Assembly: GCF_025567405.1 (NCBI RefSeq)
Contig: NZ_JAOQKJ010000011.1
Location: forward strand, 1-64,000
Reading direction: 5' to 3'
Length of the DNA stretch: 64,000 bases
DNA from: Suilimivivens aceti
Lineage (GTDB): Bacteria; Bacillota; Clostridia; Lachnospirales; Lachnospiraceae
Below the pieces are notes generated by a model. It saw nothing but the letters and a program-made list of their open reading frames with translations, searched no databases and was not told where the DNA came from. This document shows positions 42,636 to 50,776 of this stretch, piece after piece (the stretch's first letter is position 1; every line of letters starts with the position of its first letter). A program made the position numbers and the translations under genes.

Positions 42636-43328
42636 TCAGCCTCTCTCCGAAGAAAGCCACTGTCTGACGGCATCTGCGTCACTGCAGATGCCCATGCAAA
42701 CCAGCCTGTGCATAGCCTGCATTTCTGCCTCCTGCGCCGCTGCCATCTTCTGCACTGCTGCTGTCTTCTGCACTGCTGTCGTCCTCTGTGCTCTGACACT
42801 GTTATTACTGAGCATCATCCCATAACAGAAGATTCTGGAAAGAGCATTCCTTGCAAGGAACTGCAGCATTTCTTCCGAAAGCGGCGGTGTGAAATGCTCT
42901 GCTTCAAATACTGCCTCCAAAAGCTCTAATGGCGGATTTTTACTGTTATTTTCCACTTCCTGCTGCCGGATCCTCTTTCCAATAACAGAATCCATGCTCA
43001 TGGTATTGGCAAGCCGCATCAGACAGTCTGCTTTACTGATCTCCTTTTCCATTTTTCCAAGGAGAAAATCTATCTTTTCATACAATGTTTTCTGTTCTGT
43101 GATCCCCTGATAGATCCAGTGACAATACTGCTCTACGTTGTAGCAGATGGATCTGGCGATCATATCTTCCTTATCTGAAAAGTAACCGTAGGCTGTTCCC
43201 TTGCCGATTCCCGCCTTTGCTGTGATCTCTGAAACAGTCAGTCCTGAAAGATCTGCCCCCTCCATAAACAGATCAACGACCGCCTGATATATAGCTTTTT
43301 CCTTTACAGTAGGTGTTTCTTTATTCAT
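42636..43328 (-). CDS. TetR/AcrR family repressor of the RND exporter
   Basis: A 230-residue TetR regulator: helix-turn-helix at about residues 28-60 (LTVSEITAKAGIGKGTAYGY) and a helical ligand domain. A low-complexity run near residue 185-200 repeats TAAVQK/TTAVQK/MAAAQE and may be a recent expansion. It overlaps the RND gene by 8 bases and is cotranscribed with it, so autoregulation through the operator at 47581-47594 is expected. Confidence 0.88.
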   Translation of the reverse strand: MNKETPTVKEKAIYQAVVDLFMEGADLSGLTVSEITAKAGIGKGTAYGYFSDKEDMIARSICYNVEQYCHWIYQGITEQKTLYEKIDFLLGKMEKEISKADCLMRLANTMSMDSVIGKRIRQQEVENNSKNPPLELLEAVFEAEHFTPPLSEEMLQFLARNALSRIFCYGMMLSNNSVRAQRTTAVQKTAAVQKMAAAQEAEMQAMHRLVCMGICSDADAVRQWLSSERG

Positions 43329-46300
43329 CAGCCTGCTCCTTTTTTCCTTCTTTCAGAAACAATTTCTTCCTGCTACGCTTTCCCCTCTCTTTTCCTCTCG
43401 AGAAAACATCATAAATACAGGGGATCACGATCAGGGTAAGTAATGTGCCATAAGTCAGTCCACCAATGGTTACCACCGACATTGGCCTTGACATATCTGC
43501 ACCCATATCATGACTGAATACCATGGTGGAAAGAGCCAGTATCGTGGTCATGGCTGTCATCAATACCGGACGCATTCTGGTTCTTCCCGCTGTCATGATC
43601 GCCTCTTTCTTTTCCATACCCTGTGCACGGAGCTGGTTGATGTAATCTACCAGCACGATACCATTATTTACAATGATACCTGACAGCATGACAAAGCCGA
43701 TCAGTGCGATCACACTGACTTCGCTTCCGCTGATCAGCAGTCCAAGGAAACCGCCGGTAAATGCCAGTGGAATGGTGAACATGATGATAAACGGTGACAG
43801 CAATGACTGAAACTGTGCTACCATGATCAGGTACATGAAGATCAGTGCAAGGATCAGCATCAGATATAACTGCTGCATGGCATCTGTGATCGTTTCATTT
43901 TCACCGGTCATTTCAATGGTATAACCATCCGGCAGCTCATAATCTTCCAGTGCCTTTTCCACTGCATCAGAAACAAGTCCAATATTATAGCCATCTGCCA
44001 GCTGCGCTGTTACCGGAATATATCTGGTCTGGTTCAGTCTGTTTACGGACATGGATGTTTCTGTATCTTCAAAGGCGGCAAGCTCTGAAAGCTTCACTGT
44101 TTCCTTGCTGCCATCATTCTTTGTGCGGTCAAGTGTCAGATCTTTTACCAGCTCCCTGGTAAGTGTCATATCCTCTGCGTTCTTTACATATACATCATAA
44201 TCACGGATCTCAGTTTCCAGGGAGGTTGCACTGGTAGCTGCCGCAAGCTTACCCTGTATCTGCTGGAATACCTGTGCCACCGTAAATCCATGTTCGATTG
44301 CCTTATCTCTGTCAACAATGATCCGCAGCTCCCCGGTACTTTCCTCAAGACCATCTGAAACCTCTGTGGTTCCTTCCACACCTTCTACAATCCCGGCTAC
44401 CTCCTTAGCCAGCTCCTGCAGGGTATCCAGCTCTCTTCCTTTGATCTGTACTGTGATGCCGCTTCCTCCCATGGCACTCATATCCATGCTTGAGGTTTCA
44501 ATGGCGATCTCCGCATCCTCTCTCTCTACAATATCTGAAATTCTGTTTTCGATCTCATCCGCGATCACTTCATTGGTTCTCTTTTTATTCTCATCAAGTG
44601 AAATATATACAGCAGTTTCATTGGTGGAGGAATTCCCGTTTCCTGTCAGCATAGTCAGGGAAGAAGCATTTGCCATGGCACCAACATCCACTACCTCATC
44701 AATTTCTGCAATTTTATAAAGTATTTCATCTGTCACCTCTCCTGTATGGGAAAGTGGTGTATCCTTCGGCAGGGTCACTGTCATGGAGATCTGTGTACTG
44801 TCCATATCCGGCATGAAGGCAGTTCCCTTTGCAAAGGCTGCCGCCGCACTTCCAACCAGCAGTACGAGCACCAGCAGGAATACCACAGGCTTTGTCTTAA
44901 GTGCAAGTGCCAGTACCTTTTCATAAGCTTTAATCAAACCACCAAAGAACCTTCCATCCTCTTTTGGGGTTACTCTGGAAAGTACACCGGATGCCATAGC
45001 CGGCACTACGGTCAGAGCCACGATCAGGCTGGCAAGCAGGGAATACGCAATGGTCAGTCCCATATCCACAAAGAGCTGCCTGGTAATTCCTTCAGTAAAT
45101 ACAATAGGAAGGAATACACACACGGTTGTCAGCGTGGATGCAAGAATCGCACCTGCTACCTCCCCGGCACCCTGAATAGCTGCCTCTTTGGCTGAATATC
45201 CTTCTCCCCGCAGCCTGTATATGTTCTCAATAACTACGATAGAGTTGTCCACCAGCATTCCTACACCAAGGGCAAGTCCTGACAGGGAGATCACATTCAG
45301 GGTCACACCACTGAAATACATACAGACAATAGCTGTGATCAGACTGATCGGGATGGACACAGCAACTACCATGGTAGGTCTGATATCCTTCAGGAAAAGG
45401 ATCAGGATCAGGATCGCCAGCAGCGCTCCCACCAGTACGTTGTTGATAATGGAATCCATAACAAGATCTATATAAATGCCCTGATCCATCAGCGTGATCA
45501 GTGTCAGCTTTTCATTTTCCTCCTGCAGATCCTTGAACTTCTCCTTGATCCTGTCAGAAACATCGCCAGTAGAATACCCCGTCTGCTTCTGGATGGTCAG
45601 CATGACACCTGGATTACCATTGACATTGGTGTAAATGTCTGCGGAATTGTCTGTCATAAAGACGTCTGCTACATCCTCCAGATAAATAATGTCCACACCA
45701 TCCATCTCGGTATTCATGATCGGCATTTTCTTCAGAGCTTCTACATCCTCCGGCTTGTCACCTACCCTTACAAGATAGTCAATGCCATCCTCTGTCACAT
45801 ATCCTGCCGGCATGGAAAAATTCTGGGCTGCCAGTAGGGATTTTACTGTACTTACCGTTAAAATACCATTCATATCTGCCTGATCGTAGGCGTTCTGTCT
45901 GTTTTCTTCCAGATCCTCTTCACTCTCTGCAAGCTGCTTTAAGGAATCCTGCAGCTTCTTTGCTGATTCATTCAGCTGCTCCTCGCCTTCCTTTAGCTGT
46001 TCCCAGCCGGAATCAATCTGTTCCTGTCCGGACTCGATCTGCTTCTGCCCGGATTCCAGCTGCTTTTCACTGGCTTCTATCTGGGCTTCTGCTGTCGTGA
46101 TCTGCATTTCACCAAGGCTGATCGTAGTCTGGGCGTTGGCAAACTCAATCGCCGCCGTCAGATTTCCCTTATAAAGCTCTGTCAGACCGCTGTCCAGCTT
46201 GGCAATATTTCCTTCGATCTCGGAAAGGACTGACTGCATACTGGCTATGTAAGCATCCGCGCCAAGACCGCCGGTGTTGGCGTTGAGGCTGGCTTCCATG

Positions 46301-47541
46301 TTGGTGATCGTTGTCTTTGTTTCTGTCTTTTGCTGCGTTGCAGCATTTTCTATCGCTGTAAGTGCTGTTAAAGCTTCAACTGCACTGGAAGTTTCAGTTA
46401 AAGCACAGGGAACTTCCATGGAAGCTGCTAATGCATTAATCTGTTCTGCTGTTGCTGCATTAATATTGCCAGATGCTGGCACCATAGTCTTCAATCCAGC
46501 TATACCCGTAAGAACTGTATCTATCTGGGAAACACCAGCTTTCGCCTTCTTAATTCCGTCTTCCAGAGACTTTACGGTAGTGATCTGGGAGGTAATATGC
46601 ACCTTGCTGGCTTCCAGATCAGCCTTTGCCGTCAGCAGCTCCTTCTCTGCCTGTGCCAGCTTCTCAGTGCTTTCACTCTTTTTGGAATAAAGCTCATTCT
46701 TTCCTTCTTCCAGCTTCGTCTTGTTCTCTGCAAGCTCAGCCTTGCCGTCAGCAAGCTTCTGCCTGCTGTCTTCCAGTTCTTTTTTATTCTTATCCAGCTC
46801 TTCCTGACTGTCGTTCAGCTGCTGTCTGGATTCATCAAGATCTGCACGGGAATCGTTCAGCTTTTCCTGTCCGTCATAAATCTCCTGTCTGCCATCGGCA
46901 AGCTGCTGCTCTGCATCCTTCAGTTCTTCATCGATCGAACCAAATACCTGCTCATTGATCGCATCGATCTTATCCTGTCTGATGATGACATTTACACTTT
47001 CCTCGATCAGACCGGTGGCACTGGCTGATGCAACGCCTTCTATACTCTCCAGATCAGGTATGACCGTATTCTGCGTGATATCCGTTACCTCTGCATTCGT
47101 CATTCCCTCACCGCCAACTGCTGCGATCATGACCGGCAGCATATCCGGGTTCAGCTTCATAATGATCGGATTGCCTATATCATCACTCCAGTAGCTTTTG
47201 ATCTGATCCAGATTCTCCCGTATTTCCAGCGAAACGGCATTCATATCTGCGGACTGTGCAAACTCCAGAATGACCATGGAGTAGTTTTCACTGGATACCG
47301 AACTGATGCTTTCGATATTGCTGACTGTTGCCATGGAGCCTTCCACCGGCTGCGTTACAGTCATTTCCACTGTTTCCGGACTGGCTCCCGGATATGTAGT
47401 CATAACGATCACATAAGGAAGGCTGATATTGGGCAGCAGATCAGTGCTCATCTTCATCATGGATACCACTCCAAGAACGATCACCAGAACCACTGCTACC
47501 AGCACAGTATAAGGTTTCTTTACGCTAAATTTCCCCAGCAT
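43321..47541 (-). CDS. RND-superfamily exporter with long coiled-coil insertion
   Basis: A 1406-residue inner-membrane exporter of the AcrB/MMPL superfamily with 12 helices. AcrB-like landmarks: PYTVLVAVVLVIVLGV helix 1, TYPGASPETVE, the proton-relay helix VDNSIVVIENIYRL, and LSGIIVNNGIVLVDYINQL. Typical AcrB is about 1040 residues; here some 345 extra residues (about 205-550) in the first external loop form two 7-residue-periodic coiled-coil arms (LADGRQEIYDGQEKLNDSRA; QIESGQEQIDSGWEQLKEGE). In a monoderm this may replace the adaptor. A TetR gene follows. Confidence 0.9.
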   Translation of the reverse strand: MLGKFSVKKPYTVLVAVVLVIVLGVVSMMKMSTDLLPNISLPYVIVMTTYPGASPETVEMTVTQPVEGSMATVSNIESISSVSSENYSMVILEFAQSADMNAVSLEIRENLDQIKSYWSDDIGNPIIMKLNPDMLPVMIAAVGGEGMTNAEVTDITQNTVIPDLESIEGVASASATGLIEESVNVIIRQDKIDAINEQVFGSIDEELKDAEQQLADGRQEIYDGQEKLNDSRADLDESRQQLNDSQEELDKNKKELEDSRQKLADGKAELAENKTKLEEGKNELYSKKSESTEKLAQAEKELLTAKADLEASKVHITSQITTVKSLEDGIKKAKAGVSQIDTVLTGIAGLKTMVPASGNINAATAEQINALAASMEVPCALTETSSAVEALTALTAIENAATQQKTETKTTITNMEASLNANTGGLGADAYIASMQSVLSEIEGNIAKLDSGLTELYKGNLTAAIEFANAQTTISLGEMQITTAEAQIEASEKQLESGQKQIESGQEQIDSGWEQLKEGEEQLNESAKKLQDSLKQLAESEEDLEENRQNAYDQADMNGILTVSTVKSLLAAQNFSMPAGYVTEDGIDYLVRVGDKPEDVEALKKMPIMNTEMDGVDIIYLEDVADVFMTDNSADIYTNVNGNPGVMLTIQKQTGYSTGDVSDRIKEKFKDLQEENEKLTLITLMDQGIYIDLVMDSIINNVLVGALLAILILILFLKDIRPTMVVAVSIPISLITAIVCMYFSGVTLNVISLSGLALGVGMLVDNSIVVIENIYRLRGEGYSAKEAAIQGAGEVAGAILASTLTTVCVFLPIVFTEGITRQLFVDMGLTIAYSLLASLIVALTVVPAMASGVLSRVTPKEDGRFFGGLIKAYEKVLALALKTKPVVFLLVLVLLVGSAAAAFAKGTAFMPDMDSTQISMTVTLPKDTPLSHTGEVTDEILYKIAEIDEVVDVGAMANASSLTMLTGNGNSSTNETAVYISLDENKKRTNEVIADEIENRISDIVEREDAEIAIETSSMDMSAMGGSGITVQIKGRELDTLQELAKEVAGIVEGVEGTTEVSDGLEESTGELRIIVDRDKAIEHGFTVAQVFQQIQGKLAAATSATSLETEIRDYDVYVKNAEDMTLTRELVKDLTLDRTKNDGSKETVKLSELAAFEDTETSMSVNRLNQTRYIPVTAQLADGYNIGLVSDAVEKALEDYELPDGYTIEMTGENETITDAMQQLYLMLILALIFMYLIMVAQFQSLLSPFIIMFTIPLAFTGGFLGLLISGSEVSVIALIGFVMLSGIIVNNGIVLVDYINQLRAQGMEKKEAIMTAGRTRMRPVLMTAMTTILALSTMVFSHDMGADMSRPMSVVTIGGLTYGTLLTLIVIPCIYDVFSRGKERGKRSRKKLFLKEGKKEQADE

Positions 47542-47580
47542 TTCCTACTCCTCTTTCATACCTGATAAATTTTCTCATTT

Positions 47581-47594
47581 TCCGACCGGTCGGA
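47581..47594 (-). promoter_or_regulatory. TetR operator in the RND leader
   Basis: A perfect 14-bp palindrome, TCCGACCGGTCGGA, about 10 bases downstream of the predicted transcription start and 40 before the RND start codon: a good place for a roadblock repressor. Confidence 0.7.
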
Positions 47595-47607
47595 CGGAAC
47601 TACTGAC

Positions 47608-47636
47608 AGTATAAAAGCAGGAAAAAGAAATGTCAA
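47608..47636 (-). promoter_or_regulatory. promoter of the RND/tetR operon
   Basis: Minus-strand TTGACA (47631-47636), 17 bases, TATACT (47608-47613): near-consensus SigA promoter. Confidence 0.78.
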
Positions 47637-47688
47637 TAACTTCCTTTTTCCTGCTCTGATCCTCTCACGTTATGATCTGATTTCTGCT

Positions 47689-48408
47689 TTATACATACAC
47701 GATCTCAATCTCCCCAAAGCTTACGCTGCCCTTCAGATAGCAGGTAACCCGGCTTTCGCCATTGCATGGTCCTTCTTCCACGCTTCCCGCAAATACACTG
47801 ATATCCTGCATCACCTTCCACTCTCTCGGAACATACAGCGTTGTCTGTCCAAAGCTGTTAGAAACCTCAACAGTTACTGTCTCCTGTATTGTCCCTGCCT
47901 GATCCAGATACACCTTCAGCTCCCCAAAGGAATTCTGGAAACGACCTCCTTTGAAGTTCGCCGTATCAACATATTTTGCCAGTGCTCCAAAGGAATTGGC
48001 GCAGGTCACAAACCCATCCTCTTCTCCCTCTGACGTCTTCTGATATTTGCTGTAATCGTGCTCTCCATATTCCCTTCTGTCCCTGTTTCCACATTTTCTG
48101 CTCTTATGCGGAAACAGCATATTAAACCCGCTTGTCAGCAGAATAACGATCCCTGCCACACTCCAAAAGCTTGCCCTGGGAAGTCCGAGCATTTCTGCAA
48201 AGGTCAGCCATGCCAGTCCAAGGGAAAAGAAGATTCCCCCAAAGCTCCGGTCTGCAATGCTGCTGATCAGAAGCGCCACACATAAAATTCCAATCAATGC
48301 ACTCCATACGCTGATCTCTGCCGTGATCAGATGCATCTGGCTCAATACCAGAAATACTGCCGCCGTGATCAGTCCCAGTCCCCAAAATATTCTGCTCGCC
48401 TTTTTCAT
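47689..48408 (-). CDS. LiaF-like membrane protein
   Basis: A 239-residue protein with four N-terminal helices (about 5-105) of the LiaF/DUF5668 type and a soluble C-terminal beta domain (about 130-239; NSFGALAKYVDTANFKGGRF, NSFGQTTLYVPREWKV, KGSVSFGEIEIVYV), as in the cell-wall stress protein LiaF. It overlaps the LytTR regulator by 4 bases (ATGA). The pair probably forms a small envelope-responsive circuit without a histidine kinase. Confidence 0.8.
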   Translation of the reverse strand: MKKASRIFWGLGLITAAVFLVLSQMHLITAEISVWSALIGILCVALLISSIADRSFGGIFFSLGLAWLTFAEMLGLPRASFWSVAGIVILLTSGFNMLFPHKSRKCGNRDRREYGEHDYSKYQKTSEGEEDGFVTCANSFGALAKYVDTANFKGGRFQNSFGELKVYLDQAGTIQETVTVEVSNSFGQTTLYVPREWKVMQDISVFAGSVEEGPCNGESRVTCYLKGSVSFGEIEIVYV

Positions 48409-48863
48409 ATTCCTAACCTCTTTTCTTCTAATTTTTCCTTTAATGCTTTGTAATAGGCTCTTGAAACATAAATACGTTTGTGTGTTCCCTGAAAAGCAAT
48501 CTCACTGGATGCTGTCAGCGAACGCTGTATTGCGTAGATCCTGTTAAGATTTACTATTGCCGACTTGGATATCCGAAGGAAAGACCCTCCCAGTACCTCT
48601 TCCAGCTCATACAGCTTTTTATGTGTTTCAAATAGTTCCGTTTCCGTATGAGCCAGCACCTGTGTCCCTTCTGTCTCAAAAAACAGGATCTTTTCCGTTT
48701 CCATATAATATTCCGTATTTTCCTTATACAGAATAATCTGTCCTGCCCTGCCGACTGCTTTTGCAAGAATCTGCTGCAGCTTCATGATATCCGGTGTGAT
48801 CTCCCGGCAATACAATACAAGCTCTTCCTCTGCTTCCGGATCTACTTCCATTCGCAGCTTCAA
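48405..48863 (-). CDS. LytTR-domain transcriptional regulator
   Basis: A 152-residue DNA-binding protein: a short N-terminal region and a LytTR domain from about residue 45 (ENTEYYMETEKILFFETEGT, VLGGSFLRISKSAIVNLNRI). There is no receiver domain. The start is taken as TTG 48863, 5 nt after GGGGGTGA, and gives the N-terminus MKLRMEVDPEAEEE typical of this group; a GTG 9 bases upstream lies inside that ribosome binding site. It is cotranscribed with the LiaF-like gene. Confidence 0.82.
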   Translation of the reverse strand: MKLRMEVDPEAEEELVLYCREITPDIMKLQQILAKAVGRAGQIILYKENTEYYMETEKILFFETEGTQVLAHTETELFETHKKLYELEEVLGGSFLRISKSAIVNLNRIYAIQRSLTASSEIAFQGTHKRIYVSRAYYKALKEKLEEKRLGI

Positions 48864-48888
48864 TTCCTTCACCCCCTGACTGATTGTA

Positions 48889-48916
48889 ATTATATAGGAT
48901 CAGCCTGAAATGTAAA
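48889..48916 (-). promoter_or_regulatory. promoter of the LytTR/LiaF-like pair
   Basis: Minus-strand TTTACA (48911-48916), 16 bases, TATAAT (48889-48894). Confidence 0.65.
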
Positions 48917-49014
48917 CCGTTTTTCAGTAACAGGTCAGATATCACCGGTAAGTGGATTGAAAATGATCCTTTTCTTTCTTTTTCTCTTGTTTTGCTTCCC
49001 CTTTTATCACGATT

Positions 49015-50035
49015 CGGGGCATGGGGAACTTTTTTCCTCTCCCATGCCCCGCTCTCTTCCTTTTTCTCTTCCTTGGCTTCCTCTTTTATCACGATTCGGG
49101 GCATGGGGAACTTTTTTCTTCTCCCATGCCCCGCTCTCTTCCTTTTTTTCTTCCTTGGCTTCCTCTTTTTCCTCAATTCGGGGCATGGGAAACTTTTTTC
49201 TTCTCCCATGCCCCGCTCTCTTCCTTTTTCTCTTCCTTGGCTTCCTCTTTTACCACGATTCGGGGCATGGGATACTTTTTTCTTCTCCCATGCCCCGCTC
49301 TCTTCCTTTTTTTCTTCCTTGGCTTCCTCTTTTTCCTCAATTCGGGGCATGGGAAACTTTTTTCTTCTCCCATGCCCCGCTCTCTTCCTTTTTCTCTTCC
49401 TTGGCTTCCTCTTTTATCACGATTCGGGGCATGGGGAACTTTTTTCTTCTCCCATGCCCCGCTCTTTTCCTTTTTCTCTTCCTTGGCTTCCTCTTTTATC
49501 ACGATTCGGGGCATGGGGAACTTTTTTCTTCTCCCATGCCCCGCTCTTTTCCTTTTTTTCTTCCTTGGCTTCCTCTTTTTCCTCAATTCGGGGCATGGGA
49601 AACTTTTTTCTTCTCCCATGCCCCGCTCTCTTCCTTTTTCTCTTCCTTGGCTTCCTCTTTTACCACGATTCGGGGCATGGGAAACTTTTTTCTTCTCCCA
49701 TGCCCCGCTCTTTTCCTTTTTCTCTTCCTTGGCTTCCCCTTTTATCACGATTCGGGGCATGGGGAACTTTTTTCCTCTCCCATGCCCCGCTCTCTTCCTT
49801 TTTTTCTTCCTTGGCTTCCTCTTTTTCCTCGATTCGGGGCATGGGGAACTTTTTTCCTCTCCCATGCCCCGCTCTCTTCCTTTTTCTCTTCCTTGGCTTC
49901 CTCTTTTATCACGATTCGGGGCATGGGTGACTTTTTTCCTCTCCCATGCCCCGCTCTCTTCCTTTTTCTCTTCCTTGGCTTCCTCTTTTTCCTCAATTCG
50001 GGGCATGGGTGACTTTTTTCTTCTCCCATGCCCCG
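49015..50035. repeat. 13-copy, 82-bp tandem array of hairpins
   Basis: CGGGGCATGGG recurs at 49015, 49097, 49179, 49261, 49343, 49425, 49507, 49589, 49671, 49753, 49835, 49917 and 49999: an exact 82-base period with no slip. In every copy it is followed, after a 15-base T-rich loop, by CCCATGCCCCG, so each unit folds into a perfect 11-bp stem. The 45-base linkers are almost pure pyrimidine on the plus strand and vary in two main types (TTTATCACGATT, TTTTCCTCAATT). A degenerate partial unit precedes copy 1. Because 82 is not a multiple of 3 the frame rotates each copy, and long open frames arise in all plus frames and on the minus strand. Confidence 0.97.
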
Positions 50036-50095
50036 TCTGTCCTCATTGGCACCACTGACATCACTGGTACCACTGGCAGTCCTCACAGTCATCAA
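49745..50095 (-). CDS. possible charged repeat protein entering the array
   Basis: A 116-residue frame opening with MMTVRTASGTSDVSGANEDR and a GGAG 8 nt before the first ATG, 54 bases after the sigH stop. It then reads through the tandem array as lysine/arginine/glutamate-rich modules that change with each copy as the frame rotates. The ribosome binding site is acceptable, but the composition comes from the repeat, and chance readthrough is as likely as a real gene. Confidence 0.25.
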   Translation of the reverse strand: MMTVRTASGTSDVSGANEDRRGMGEEKSHPCPELRKKRKPRKRKRKRAGHGRGKKSPMPRIVIKEEAKEEKKEESGAWERKKVPHAPNRGKRGSQGRKKGRERGMGEEKSSPCPES

Positions 50096-50149
50096 ATCTC
50101 CGCCTTAACTCCTGCCACCCGGTAGCAGACCAGCAAGACCAGCAGACCA

Positions 50150-50776
50150 TCAGTCCTTTCCTGTCAGCAGTGCCTTCCGTATCTTGCTGCGGCAGCGCTG
50201 CAGCGCATTGTCTGTCGATTTATCATCCTTTCCAAGTACTCTTGCAATTTCTGTATACTTCATCCCTGTCAGATACAGGTCGAGCACCTGTCTTTCAAAG
50301 CTGCTCAGCTCACTTTCGATGGCTTTCTCGATACGCTCTACATTCTCCCTGTCGATCAGCAGCTCCTCCGGGTTCTGTTCATCCCTTGAAACCAGGGAAT
50401 CCAGAAGCTTCTTTTCCTCTTCCGTCTTATCACTGCCATTTCCCGCATAGAGGGAAACATAGCTGTTCAGCGGCGCATGCTTTTTTCTGCCAGCAGCCTG
50501 CACCGCCGTATACATCTGTCTTGCCACACACAGATCTGCAAAGGTGGCAAAGCTGGCATCTCTTCCAATATCATAATCCCGGATCGCTTTGAACAGCCCG
50601 ATCATCCCCTCCTGGATCAGATCCTCCCTGTCTGCGCCAAGGATATACATACTTCCGGCCTTGCTTCTCACCAGATTTTTGTATTTCTCCATGATATAAT
50701 CTGTAATTTTCTCTTCACCATCCCGGATCCGAAGGATCAGCTCCTCATCCTTAGAGGTTTCATAATCATTCCCCAA
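50150..50776 (-). CDS. sigH: RNA polymerase sporulation sigma factor SigH
   Basis: A 208-residue sigma-70-family factor with region 2 (NLVRSKAGSMYILGADREDL, IQEGMIGLFKAIRDYD, FATFADLCVARQMYTAVQAA) and region 4 (SSFERQVLDLYLTGMKYTEI). HAPLNSYVSL after region 2 is characteristic of Spo0H. It directs transition-state and early sporulation genes. Its place after rlmB matches the order in B. subtilis. It overlaps the SGNH gene by 11 bases. Confidence 0.93.
   Translation of the reverse strand: MGNDYETSKDEELILRIRDGEEKITDYIMEKYKNLVRSKAGSMYILGADREDLIQEGMIGLFKAIRDYDIGRDASFATFADLCVARQMYTAVQAAGRKKHAPLNSYVSLYAGNGSDKTEEEKKLLDSLVSRDEQNPEELLIDRENVERIEKAIESELSSFERQVLDLYLTGMKYTEIARVLGKDDKSTDNALQRCRSKIRKALLTGKD

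Noticed and set aside
49015..50035. CRISPR array
   Set aside because: The whole 82-base unit repeats, with no unique spacers between short repeats, and no cas genes are present.
48957..50058. Three overlapping plus-strand frames of 312-351 codons in the tandem array, hydrophobic and Phe/Leu/Ser-rich
   Set aside because: All three frames are open only because the strand is pyrimidine-rich and repeats every 82 bases; no ribosome binding site precedes any start.
50150..50776. Naming the sigma factor as an ECF sigma
   Set aside because: The region 2 signature HAPLNSYVSL, its length and the conserved gene order all point to SigH.
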